Positions 43,469-54,137 of a stretch of 64,000 bases of DNA are shown piece after piece. The position numbers and the translations under genes were made by a program. The notes beneath the pieces were generated by a model. It had not been told where the DNA came from. It was given only the letters and a program-made list of their open reading frames with translations, and searched no databases. Each line of letters opens with the position of its first letter. Positions within the stretch are counted from its first letter, which is position 1. This DNA is from Ixodes scapularis (lineage: Eukaryota > Arthropoda > Arachnida > Ixodida > Ixodidae). The DNA is taken from assembly GCF_016920785.2 (NCBI RefSeq), contig NW_024609846.1:105576831-105640830 (forward strand). The letters run 5' to 3'.

Positions 43469-44775
43469 AGAAGCCAGATGGCTCTTCCAGACCGGTGGTA
43501 GACTACCGCAGGCTCAATGCGGTCACACGGGTCGATCCGTATCCAATTCCTGACATACAGGAGACCCTTGCCCAGCTTGGGTCTGCCCGGTACTTCAGCG
43601 TCGTGGATCTAGCAGCCGGCTTCTGGCAGATAGAAATGGACCCCAGGGACAAAAACAAAACGGCCTTCAATACCCCTTCCGGCCACTACGAATGGAACCG
43701 AATGCCGATGGGACTGGTTAATAGTCCGGCCGTCTGGCAGAGGACCGCCGACGTCATCCTCGAGGGACTAGTTGGGCAGAGTTGTCATGTGTATATGGAC
43801 GACATAGTCATATACAGCCAGGACTTTGACAGCCATCTGAAGGACATCGAGCGAGTATTGAACAGACTGCGGGCGGCCGGGCTGATGTTAAAGCCATCAA
43901 AATGCCAGTTGCTCAGATCACAGGTTAAATACCTGGGTCACATCGTTTCTGCGGATGGGGTAAGGCCCGACCCAGAGAAGGAGGAGGCAATTCGGAACTT
44001 TCCCAGACCGACAAAAGTTAGGGAGATCAGAGAGTTTTTGGGCCTCGTGGGGTACTACAGGAGATTTATTGACGATTTCGCCAAAATTTCCAAACCTCTG
44101 ACCGCACTGACATCGAAGTACACCACATTCCGGTGGGGGGACAGCGAAGAAGGCGCTTATTGCAAACTCAGAGATAAGCTACTCACCGCTCCAGTTCTCG
44201 GGTACCCGGACTTCGGGAGCTCTTTTATTTTGGCCACGGATGCTTCCCAGTACGCATTGGGGGCCGTCCTCTCTCAGGTAAAGGACGGTATAGAAAGACC
44301 GATAGCGTTCGCGAGCCGACAGTTGAATAAGGCTGAAGTTAACTACAGCGCCACCGAAAAGGAATGTTTGGCGGCGATTTGGGCTACACGGCACTTCAGG
44401 TGCTATCTGTACGGTCGCCGGTTCAAAATAATCACGGACTGCAGACCCTTGCGCTGGTTGATGAATGTAAGAGACCCGGGATCACGCCTCACCCGATGGA
44501 ACCTGCAACTGCAGGAGTACGACTATGAGATCATCCACAAGCCCAGAAGTGGTCACACCAATGCCGACGCCCTCAGTCGTGCCCGAGATCCCCCCTCCAC
44601 CGTTGGCGCCGTCTTGAATTTCGTACCTGTTTTTGAGGACAGTACTATTAAGGACGAACAAGAAAAGGACCCAGAGCTAAGGAAAATATCTGACAGACTG
44701 GCAGGCAATGATAGTGACGATCAGGGCTACTTTCGGGACAGGATGGGTCTACTGCGCAAAGGAGGAACCGGACAG
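43469..44775 (+). CDS. pol: Gypsy-2 pol: RT and RNase H
   Basis: The RT frame interrupted by LINE-3 resumes here with KPDGSSRPVVDYRRLNAVT. RT motifs: FSVVDLAAGFWQI, MPMGLVNSPAVWQR and catalytic VYMDDIVIYS. RNase H: ATDASQYALGAVL, FASRQLNKAEVNYSATEKE and HTNADALSRA. An open frame begins at 43273 inside the LINE leader, but its first 65 residues are chance. Around 44775 the frame slips (LLRKGG, then unrelated residues to 44958), and the integrase follows in the +1 frame. Confidence 0.92.
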
Positions 44776-46152
44776 GAGGAGGGCAGAACACGGGAACGAA
44801 CTAATTCCAAAGAGCCTGGTCGAGAAGGTCCTGTATGCCTATCACAACGCCCCTTATTCGGGGCACTTCGGCTTCAAAAAGACTCTCAGAAAAATTACGG
44901 CGAAATATGTGTGGAGAGGGATGCACCGCGACGTGAAGAGCTATTGCGCTTCCTGTGAGTCGTGCCAGCTGCGAAAGTCGGGTCAGAGACGACGAGCGCC
45001 CCTGGAGCTTTTCGGTGAGGTCAATGAGCCTTTTGAGAGAACGGCCCTCGACGTAGTTGGCCCGCTGCCCATCACCACTGAGGCAAATAAGTATGTCCTG
45101 GTATTCGTGGATTATTTTACTAAATTTGCGGAAGCCTTGCCTTTGAGAGATCAGAAGGCGGAGACTGTGGCTCGGGCATTTGTGGAGCGGATTGTTCTAA
45201 GGCACGGTGTACCTCAGCAGCTTCTAACAGATCAGCGCACGAATTTTGTTTCCAGTCTAATGAAAGAGACGTGCAGATTGCTCGGTATTAAGAAGCTCAC
45301 AACTACAGCTTACCACCCCGAATCGAACGGGGCGGTGGAAAGACTAAACAAAACCATCAAGGGACTGCGCTCCCATCTCGTCACACGAGACCAGAGGGAT
45401 TGAGATCTGGGGATGCCCTACGTGTTGTTTTCATATAACACTGCAGTTCACGAAAGCACCGAAGAGACTCCCTTCTATCTGTGCCATGGGAGAGACCCGG
45501 GGCTCCCTCACGAGATCCTTGACGCTCCAAGTGTCCCTAAGTATGCCTGTTTGGAGGACTATCGAGCAGAATTGACACTGAGAATGAGGGCGGCTCACGA
45601 GCTCACGGGGGAGGCTCTGCGAAAGTCTCAGGCTTGCAGAAAGACCCAGTACGACCGGAAGACGAAAAGCCCAGAATTTCGGGAGGGCGACCGAGTGTAT
45701 GTAGACATCCGTTACACGGGGAAGGGGCTATCACAGAAACTAGGCCAGAAGTGGAAAGGCCCATACCGGATCACTAGACTGGTAACGCCGGTAGTGGCTC
45801 AGGTAAAGGAGATAAAAAGGGGGTCGGTTACCACAGTGCATGTCAACCGCTTGAAAAGGGCGGCACCCCCTTTCCCACCAAGGACGGGAGCGCCTCTCTG
45901 GTGCAGGCTGATGCGACGGAACCTCTGGCGGTACCGGAAACCAGTAGAATAGATGAGAACGATGCTGCAGTAATGTGGGAGGCAGCTGAGCACTGGGAGC
46001 GCCGAGAATTGCCGCCCGACAGTGCGCATTCGGGACCAGCAGCCGCGTCAACCCCACCTGCGCAGTTTACACCTTCTCCGAGCGTTGTAATTGAGATTGA
46101 CGAGAGAGTTTGGGGAATGTCGTATGCACCTCCGAGTAGCGAGGGAACCTAG
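44775..46152 (+). pseudogene. Gypsy-2 integrase and C-terminal tail, broken
   Basis: Frame 44708-45403 gives the zinc domain (YHNAPYSGHFGFKKT, CASCESCQLRK) and the catalytic core: D in ALDVVGPL, D in LLTDQRTNF and E in SNGAVERLN, all kept. A TGA at ~45401 stops it at a likely Trp codon; the same frame continues at 45413 with MPYVLFSYNTAVHESTEETP and the C-terminal domain (FREGDRVYVDIRY, KWKGPYRITR, VNRLKRAAPPFPP) to 45952. The tail continues in another frame (DENDAAVMWEAAEHWERREL) to 46152. No chromodomain seen. The element needed this enzyme to insert its cDNA. Confidence 0.9.
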
Positions 46153-46554
46153 GAAAGGCAGCAACTAGGTCATGTTGAAAATGAAACTGTATTGTGTCTC
46201 TATTTTCCTATTTTCGTTCAGGTGTGTGTGCACGTGCAAAGGGGGGGGGGGGGGGGGGTCATAGAAGGATTGCCTGTCGCTCATCCCCTCCCAAATGTCG
46301 GCTAACCTCGTAGGTACCTCGTTTGGAGCGAAAAAGGCTGGACTGTGTTGTTGTCGGGGAGCTTAGGAGTGGGCTTTTGTGGAGCGAAGCATGACAATCA
46401 AACATTGAGAGCAAGGTGTCAGAGCTGTGTCGCGGGAACGTGCATACCGGTCAAACGTTAAGACCAGTGCATGAAGGTGAACGTGCTGTGTTTCGTGATT
46501 GTCTAGCACAGGACAAAACTGACTCACTAATCTCGAAAAAAAAATATGGGCGAG
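46153..46554 (+). other. Gypsy-2 3' untranslated region
   Basis: Non-coding. Contains an 18-G run at 46241-46258. The bases before the LTR (GAAAAAAAAATATGGGCGAG) are purine-rich and probably hold the polypurine tract. Confidence 0.75.
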
Positions 46555-47163
46555 TGTAAGGAGCCGCATCGCGGGGGTGCGGGCCAGTGGCGGCGCGGGG
46601 TCGACCTTGAGAACAAGTGGCGAAAGGTGTCGTCACGGGGGAGCGGCGGTGACGTCATCAGAGTCGCCGGTGGAAGGGGCTCGGCGGAAACAGGGCGAGA
46701 GTGAGCGTGACCGCAGCAGGCGAGGGCAAGGGAAAAAAGGAAAAACGGACGGGTGGCACGCGGGAGCGGGCACTTGGTCCCGAGCACGAACGGACGAGCC
46801 ACCCCCAAAGACGCTGCCTGCTTTGGACGGCGGTTGCCCGAGAACGCTACCAGCGAGCTGCTCGACAGCTGCCGCCAGCCCGTAACATGCCCGAGAGCTG
46901 CCAGCCCTGGACCTGCCCATGACAGACGAGAAAATCCTCTCGAGCCACCCCCGAGCTACCGACCGGCAGACCACGAGGAGCCAACGAGCCACCCGAGAAC
47001 GACGCAGCCCGTCGACCTGTGCAACAACCCCCTCAGTAAGCGACCCGACGACGGCGACCATTTCAGCCAGCAGTATTAAATTGCTAAAAGTATTTCCTGT
47101 CTCCTGCTTGCTCTCCACCGAGGGAGGAACCCCGTCAACTGAGTTTCGCATCGAAACTTTACA
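46555..47163 (+). repeat. Gypsy-2 3' LTR
   Basis: An uninterrupted 609-bp LTR, TGTAAGGAGC...ACTTTACA. Contains GACGTCA-type text at ~46650 (GTGACGTCATCAG), a possible CRE-like site. The open frames across it are unsupported. Confidence 0.94.
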
Positions 47164-48132
47164 ATCTGAAGTACATGGATAAAAATTTGTTCGCAACTGT
47201 GAGCAAATCACATCTCTTTTCTGCGCAGCGGAGGGCTCAATTTCATCGTTGTGCACCCTTGGCGGCCGATGAAGGTTTTCGTCGTCCTTGTTGTTGTCAA
47301 AGCCAGCTGGGTGTTTCAGAATGAAATTGTGTAGCATTCATGCCGCACATATCATTTTCGGGATTAGATCGTCATGACCCATGTCGAGGAACTTCAGGCG
47401 CCGGAACTTCCCCTTTAGGCGCCCGAAAGCCCTTTCAATGACCGAGCGTGCTGCGCTCAGTATGTTATTGAATTTTACTTGCTGGGGAGTAAGTCTGCCA
47501 TCATCTCTATACGGTTTCATAAGGAATATTGTCAGTGGATACGCCGAGTCACCAAGAACATGCTTGTCTTCAGGAAGGCAGACGAGAAAGTCCTCGAGGC
47601 CAGACGTGGCATACACACGGCCATCGTGCATCCTGCCTGGTTTCCCTACACAGATGTGTGAGAAACACATGTCTTGATCACAACAGGCTTGCAAGATGAC
47701 TGAGTGCATGTCATGCCTGTTGTAGAAGGCAGATTGGTCATCTTGTGGTGCTTTATTGTTTATGTGGCACCCATCCACAGCACCAACTACACCTGGAAAT
47801 CTCCAGCATGCCCTGAAGCTTCTTTCGACCCCATCAATGTCAGTGGGTCAGACCTCTCCTTGGGCATTATCTGTCCAAAGACAGATCATCTGCTCTACGA
47901 CAAAGAATAATGTGCCTTTATTCACACCGAAGCGATCAGCAACACCCCTGTAAGACTCCTGGTTGCCAAGGAGCCAAAGTGTGATCAGCATCTTTGTCTT
48001 CAACGGGATCCTGAAGTTGTGTTCACTCACTTTCTGTCGCGTAAGATCATACAGGAGCTGTATAAAGGAATACCAACACTTGAACCAAAACAGGGTAAAA
48101 ATGTTTGCTATTTTATTCCTTCTTCGTGACAT
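47164..48132 (-). pseudogene. HARBI1-like transposase B, two in-frame stops
   Basis: A Harbinger nuclease that reads in a single minus frame from 48132 to the LTR edge except for TGA at 47848-47850 and TGA at 47338-47340. N-terminal helix-turn-helix: LKTKMLITLWLLGNQESYRG and VADRFGVNKGTLF. Catalytic residues: D in GVVGAVDGCHI, D in VLGDSAYPL and E in RSVIERAFGRLKGKFRRL. The second stop falls in MICAA-stop-MLHNF, where the family has Cys; the first precedes PTDIDGVERSF, where Trp is likely. The C-terminal tail (HNDEIEPSAAQKRDVICS) resembles copy A. It is cut by the Gypsy-2 LTR at 47164. Cut-and-paste activity would need both stops removed and the missing end. Confidence 0.88.
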
Positions 48133-48425
48133 GCAGACATGCCATCACACTGGGGTCGGAGATAGTTTCATGCAGGCACGTAGAAGGTACGAGAGGAGAG
48201 ATACCGACACTTGAAACAAAACAGAGTACAAATTTTTGCTATTTTATTTATTTCTCGTGACTCTCAGACATGCCCTCACACTGGCGTCAGAGATACTTTC
48301 ATGCAGGTCTGTAGAAGAGATGAGAAGGATACCGACACTTGAACCAAAACAGAGTAGAAATTTTTGTTATTTTAGTCCCTCTTCATAATTTGCCGGCACG
48401 CCATCACACTGGGGTCAGAGATAGT
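48072..48425. repeat. ~128-131 bp tandem repeat, about 2.7 units
   Basis: Units begin at 48072, 48203 and 48331 with ACC(A/G)ACACTTGAA(C/A)CAAAACAG and share GCCATCACACTGGGGTC and TTTCATGCAGG. The first unit overlaps the start of transposase B, so the array grew from its 5' end. Confidence 0.85.
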
Positions 48426-49273
48426 TAGGTCCCTAGAAAAGACAAAATATTGTAAAGTGGCAGTGAAGTAAAGGATGCACACCTCCAGATAGTGCCTACT
48501 GAGGCCTCTTCCCGACTGTTGAGAGTCGCTTTCAGTAAATGTTTGATGCAATTTACCAAGTGAAGCAGCATCAGTTAAAAATAAAGTCAAAAATTGAAGA
48601 GGGGCAGATACAACTCAGTTAAGTATTTATCTTTAAACTGGCCCCAGTACATGCAATACATGTTAGATAATAAGTGTTAAGCTGTACAAAAAAATACATA
48701 CTTCAAATGTTGGCCTGTACATTCGAAAATGCTCCTTGAACTCCAGATCCGTGTACAGTGGACAACGTTGCAGACATAATCACGAATGCCTTGGCTTGGT
48801 CGATCTGCTGGTTCTGGAACCCGAAGTTGTGGGTGTAATATACATAGGCATGATTTTAGTAATGGGGGATGGTGTTTTTAATATAATCAGGGCATGTCAT
48901 AAGCGCGAAGTGCTCAGGTCGCCAGAGCACAGCTTATCGACCGCAATCAAACGACAATACGTCTCATCATTATTAGCAGCGGTGCGTACTGGCCTTGTTT
49001 ACGTGTCATCTGCCTTTCTGTGGCTTCGCGACTTTACAATAATAAATATCACCGCTAAACCAACACAAATGCACGGTCAGTAGTCTATTGTGTTCTAAAA
49101 TTGCCCTGGAAATTTTTAAATGTTTTAAAATTGCGCTACTATGACAATTGACTGTGCAACTGACATCACGAGATAGCTTCCTTCGGCGCGATTACCAAGA
49201 CGCCGCTAGACAACAGCCGACAAGCCGAAGGTAATCTCACATCAGAGGGGAAAAGTTTGAAGGCACCCCAGGC
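48426..49273. other. Non-coding stretch before assembly gap
   Basis: No supported gene. The plus-strand open stretch 48736-49083 has no recognisable domain. Confidence 0.5.
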
Positions 49274-49373
49274 NNNNNNNNNNNNNNNNNNNNNNNNNNN
49301 NNNNNNNNNNNNNNNNNNNNNNNNNNNNNNNNNNNNNNNNNNNNNNNNNNNNNNNNNNNNNNNNNNNNNNNNN
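49274..49373. other. Assembly gap (100 N)
   Basis: One hundred N, the usual placeholder for a gap of unknown size. Gypsy-3 copy A starts abruptly on its right side. Confidence 0.99.
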
Positions 49374-52126
49374 CATCAAGGTTTCCGGCGTATACTCAGT
49401 ATCTCCACCAAACCTGGAAGATCTACTGAGAACCCATGAGCAAGTGTTCCAGGGAAAGCTCGATGGTCATGTCGGCGAACCGCTACAGATAGACCTCAAG
49501 CAGGACGTAGCTCCAAAATTCCTGAAGAGTCGACCAGTGCCTTTCGCTCTGCGAACAGCAGTACATGAAGAGCTGAACAAGCTTCAGGCCCAGAACATTT
49601 TGGAGCCGGTAAAGTCGTCGTCCTGGGCAACACCCTTAGTCATCGTCCGAAAAAAAGAACGGTACACTACGGCTATGCGGGGACTATCGGTGCACGGTCA
49701 ACCCGGCACTCAAGGCAAACGCATATCCGCTTCCCACAGCACCAGACCTGTTGTCCATCGTACGGGGAGGAAAGATCTTCTCGAAGATAGATCTGCAACA
49801 AGCGTACCAGCAATTGCGAGTGGACGACGCCACAGCAGAGTTACTGACTGTAACGACACCGATGGGGCTCTTTCGCGTTAAACGAGTTCCTTTCGGAATT
49901 TCGGTTGCGCCTTTGCTGTTTCAACAGTTCATGGACACGCTGTTGTCAGGCATCGAAGGCACGGGAGCATACCTTGATGACATAATGGTCACAGGGGCAA
50001 CTGAAGAGCAACACTTAGAACGCTTGAAAGCCGTTCTTCAACGCCTCGCGGAAGCCGGACTTCGGGTCTCCCAAGCCAAATGCAAATTCGGGGTTCCAGC
50101 GATAGAATTCCTAGGCTACCACGTTGACGCTAATGGAGTGAGACCAACCGCCGAGAAGGTAAAGGCCATCACGGAAGCCCCGGAACCGAGCAACAAAAAG
50201 GAGCTCCAAGCCTTTCTTGGAATGCTGAGCTTCTACAGTCGTTTTCTGCGGAACAGGGCATCCACCGCCGAAAGGCTGCATCGACTGCTTGACAAGGACG
50301 CCAAGTGGCGCTGGGGGAACGAAGAGCACAAGGCTTTCAAAGAGCTGAAGGTGCTGCTTAGTTCAGCACCCCTGCTCGCTCACTATGACGACAAGCGGAA
50401 ACTTGTTTTGTCTTGCGACGCATCACCATACGGTGTTGGGGCAGTTCTGTCGCAGCTGGACGACGCCGGAGAAGAAGCTCCAATTGCCTACGCATCCAGA
50501 ACACTGGGCAAAAGCGAACGTAATTACGCTCAGCTGGATAAGGAAGGACTAGCCATCATCTTCGGCATGAAGCATTTCCACCAGTACGTCGCCGGGCGAC
50601 AAGTGACCGTGTACACCGATCACAAGCCACTTCTGGGGATAATGAGCCAAGGTCGACAGATTCCGGTAATGCTGTCACCACGCATGACCCGATGGTGCCT
50701 TCTACTTGGCTGTTACGACTACGAGTTGCGTTACCGACAAGGCAAGGCGCACCAGAACGCGGACGCACTCAGCCGTCTACCACTGCCAATTATGAAGGAC
50801 GAAGCCGCACCACCAGGAGATGTACTTATGCTCGAAGCAATGGAGTGCCCACCCCTGACGGGTCAACGCATCGCGCGTCTGACCAAGGAATACTCCGTTT
50901 TGTCAAAAGTCTACCAAGGACTACAAGACGGAACCACCACAAACTGGACAGGAGACGAGTTCGCACCGTACAAGCGCAGAGAACTCGAGTTGGCAACACA
51001 CAACGGCAGTGTGACGTGGGGGGCACGTGTTGTTCTACCACAAGCAGCACGGGAGCAAGCTTTGAAAATGCTGCATGCCAACCACCCGGGTATTGTTGCC
51101 ATGAAAAGTACTGCTCGGAGCCATTTCTGGTGGCCAAGGCTTGACGCAGACATCGAAGCAACCGCAGCTGCGTGTGAGACGTGCCAACAACATCATCGGG
51201 CCAAGTCTACGGTACCAACGCCTGACTGGTCACCTGCCACTCGACCCTGGGAGACAATTCACATCGACTTCGCCGGACCAATCGACGGAAGATCGTACCT
51301 CATCGTCGTCGACGCTTACTCGAAGTGGTTGGAGGTGAAGCCGATGCACTCCACGACGTCTACACGCATCATCGACGCCCTTCGCTCCACCTTTGCAACC
51401 TTTGGAGTACCCAGAATCCTTTTCTCCGACAATGCGCCAAATTTCGTGTCGAACGAAATGGACGAGTTCGTAACGAGAAACGGCATCAAACACTACACCA
51501 GCGCCCCATATCATCCGGCCACAAACGGGCAAGCGGAGCGTATGGTGGGCGAAACAAAAAAGGCCCTCCTGAAACTCAAAGAAGGAACAATCCAGTGTAG
51601 AATCGCCAGGTTTTTGTTCAGGCAGCATACGACAGTTTCAACCTCCACGGGGAAAACATCCGCCGAAGCAATGTTCGGCCGACGGATCGCCACACCTCTC
51701 GATCTCATGAATCAAAGCTCGTCGACAAGCGAAGACCGAGAAGCTCCGACGGACGGAGTAACGGCAGATTACTCGGCAGGCCAAACCGTCTACGTGAGAA
51801 ATTTCGGTGGAAGACCAGCATGGGTTACCGCGGTAATCATGAAACCGCTAGGTATTCGATCCTTTCAAACAAGAACGGAGGACGGAAAACTTCAGCGGCG
51901 ACACGTTGATCATATTCGCCCCAGGAGATCACACTTGGAAACTCTAGAGGGCAAAGAAGAAGCTTCGCCATTCTTAATCTACCCAGCCACGGAGGACATA
52001 GACGAGTCACAAATGACACAGCCCGAGAACAGATGCACCGGGGACAATAATGCTGACGTCCAGGACAGAGGCACCATGGACAATAATGCTGAAGTCCAGG
52101 ACCGAGTAATCCGACGTACGGAGTAA
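49374..52126 (+). pseudogene. pol: Gypsy-3 copy A: pol (RT, RNase H, integrase), 5' part missing
   Basis: Starts mid-pol at the gap (KVSGVYSVS). One extra A in an A7 run at ~49651 (A6 in copy B) shifts the frame; from 49751 a 791-aa frame runs to 52126. RT: KIDLQQAYQQLRVDD, FGISVAPLLFQQFMD and catalytic YLDDIMVTG. RNase H: SCDASPYGVGAVLSQL, YTDHKPLLGI and HQNADALSRLP. Integrase: HANHPGIVAMKSTARSHFWW, CETCQQHH, D in IHIDFAGPID, D in FSDNAPNF and E in TNGQAERM, all kept. The C-terminal tail has repeats of DNNA(D/E)VQDR. The end at 52126 is the palindrome junction, not the natural stop. With one base removed the visible part would be in one frame. Confidence 0.92.
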
Positions 52127-52161
52127 CGGCCGAGTAATCTGCCGTTACTCCGTACGTCGGA
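52110..52161. repeat. Palindromic junction between Gypsy-3 copies A and B
   Basis: CCGACGTACGGAGTAACGGC (52111-52130) and its reverse complement (52141-52160) flank a 10-base spacer, CGAGTAATCT; the pair extends one base further each side. This is where the plus copy turns into the minus copy. Confidence 0.9.
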
Positions 52162-52310
52162 GCCTCTCGGTCTTCGCTTGTCGACGAGCTTTGATTCATG
52201 AGATCGAGAGGTGTGGCGATCCGTCGGCCGAACATTGCTTCGGCGGGTGTTTTCCCCGTGGAGGTTGAAACTGTCGTATGCTGCCTGAACAAAAACCTGG
52301 CGATTCTGCA

Positions 52311-52313
<3 letters not shown>

Positions 52314-52341
<28 letters not shown>
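52314..52341. repeat. (TA)14 microsatellite in Gypsy-3 copy B
   Basis: A TA run of ~28 bp where copy A has only AATC. On the coding strand it adds alternating Tyr-Ile without breaking the frame. Confidence 0.93.
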
Positions 52342-52344
<3 letters not shown>

Positions 52345-52413
52345 CCTTCCTTGAGTTTTAGGAGGGCCTTTTTTGTTTCGCCCACCATACGCTCCGCTTG
52401 CCCGTTTGTGACC

Positions 52414-52487
52414 GGATGATATGGGGCGCTGGTCGTTTCTCGTTAAGAACGGATGATATGGGGCGCTGGCCGTTTCTCGTTAAGAAC
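52414..52487. repeat. 37-bp tandem duplication in Gypsy-3 copy B
   Basis: GGATGATATGGGGCGCTGG... to CGTTAAGAAC occurs twice, with one T/C difference. Copy A has one related unit. Confidence 0.92.
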
Positions 52488-54137
52488 TCATCCATTTCGT
52501 TCGACACGAAATTTGGTGCGTTGTCGGAGAAAAGGATTCTGGGTACTCCAAAAGTTGCAAAGGTGGAGCGAAGGGCGTCGATGATGCGTGTAGACGTCGT
52601 GGAGTGCATCGGCTTCACCTCCAACCACTTCGAGTAAGCGTCGACGACGATGACGTACGATATCCCGTCGATTGGTCCGGCGAAGTCGATGTGAATTGTC
52701 TCCCAGGGTCGAGTGGCAGGTGACCAGTCAGGCGTTGGTACCGTAGACTTGGCCCGATGATGTTGTTGGCACGTCTCACACGCAGCTGCTGTTGCTTCGA
52801 TGTCTGCGTCAAGCCCCGGCCACCAGAAATGGCTCCGAGCAGTACTTTTCATGGACACAATACCCGGGTGGTTGGCATGCAGCATTTTCAAAGCTTGCTC
52901 GCGTGCTGCTTGTGGTAGAACAACACGTGGCCCCCACGTCACACTGCCGTTGTGTGTTGCCAACTCGAGTTCTCTGCGCTTGTACGGTGCGAACTCGTCT
53001 GCTGTCCAGTTTGTGGTGGTTCCGTCTTGTAGTCCTTGGTAGACTTTTGACAAAACGGAGTCTTCCTTGGTCAGACGCGTAATGCGTTGACCCGTCAAGG
53101 GTGGGCACTCCATTGCTTCGAGCATAAGTACATCTCCTGGTGGTGCGGCTTCGTCCTTTATAATTGGCAGTGGTAGACAGACGGCTGAGTGCGTCCGCGT
53201 TCTGGTGCGCCTTGCCTTGTCGGTAACGCAACTCGTAGTCGCAACAGCCAAGTAGAAGGCACCATCGGGTCATGCGTGGTGACAGCATTACCGGAATCTG
53301 TCGACCTTGGCTCATTATCCCCAGAAGTGGCTTGTGATCGGTGTACACGGTCACTTGTCGCCCGGCGACGTACTGGTGGAAATGTTTCATGCCGAAGATG
53401 ATGGCTAGTCCTTCCTTATCCAGCTGAGCGTAATTACGTTCGCTTTTGCCCAGTGTTCTGGATGCGTAGGCAATCGGAGCTTCTTCTCCGGCGTCGTCCA
53501 GCTGCGACAGAACTGCCCCAACACCGTATGGTGATGCGTCGCAAGACAAAACAAGTTTCCGCTTGTCGTCATAGTGAGCGAGCAGGGGTGCTGAACTAAG
53601 CAGCACCTTCAGTTCTTTGAAAGCCTTGTGCTCTTCGTTCACCCAGTGCCACTTGGCGTCTTTGTCGAGCAGTCGATGCAGCCTTTCGGCGGTGGATGCC
53701 CTGTTCCGCAGAAAACGACTGTAGAAGCTCAGCATTCCAAGAAAGACTTGGAGCTCCTTTTTGTTACTCGGTTCCGGGGCTTCCGTTATGGCCTTTACCT
53801 ACTCGGCTGTTGGTCTCACACCATTAGCGTCAACGTGGTAGCCTAGGAATTCTATCGCTGGAACCGCGAATTTGCATTTGGCTTGGGAGACCCGAAGTCC
53901 GGCTTCCGCGAGGCGTTGAAGAACGGCTTTCAAGCGTTCTATGTGTTCCTCTTCAGTTGCCCCTGTGACCATTATGTCGTCAAGGTATGCTCCCGTGCCT
54001 TCGATGCCTGACAACAGCGTGTCCATGAACTGTTGAAACAGCAAAGGCGCAACCGAAACTCCAAAAGGAACTCGTTTAACGCGAAAGAGCCCCATCGGTG
54101 TCGTTACAGTCAGTAACTCTGCTGTAACGTCGTCCAC

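Larger units (their letters stand above)
29112..47163 (+). mobile_element. Gypsy-2: Ty3/gypsy element carrying two nested LINEs
   Basis: Plus-strand element with ~609-bp LTRs (TGTAA...TTACA), tRNA-Leu primer site, gag, protease, RT, RNase H and integrase. The 5' LTR is split by LINE-2 and the RT coding region by LINE-3. Removing both leaves about 6.5 kb. Over the first 210 bp the two LTRs differ at about seven positions, so the insertion is not brand new. The 5-bp flanks (AATAT left, ATCTG right) do not match, unlike Gypsy-1. Stops and shifts in pol make it non-autonomous. Confidence 0.95.
52131..54137 (-). pseudogene. Gypsy-3 copy B: RT, RNase H, integrase, decayed
   Basis: Minus-strand continuation of pol. 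Pieces: 54137-53799 (RT with YLDDIMVTG), 53735-52809 (RNase H with SCDASPYGVG) and 53251-52358 (integrase with IHIDFAGPID and FSDNAPNF). Damage against copy A: TGA at 54135-54137 for CGA, TAG at ~53806 for AAG, a shift near 53160, a 37-bp duplication at 52414-52487 that spoils the stretch after the second catalytic Asp, and a TA-repeat insertion at 52314-52341. It is truncated at 52131, within the integrase C-terminal tail. Confidence 0.92.

Noticed and set aside
46577..47079. Plus-strand frames of ~100 aa within the Gypsy-2 3' LTR
   Set aside because: The same frames occur in part in the 5' LTR; they are GC-rich LTR sequence without a known domain.
52139..52390. 183-aa minus frame with an alternating Tyr-Ile tract as a new protein
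   Set aside because: It is Gypsy-3 copy B integrase tail plus a TA microsatellite, running on into inverted copy A sequence.
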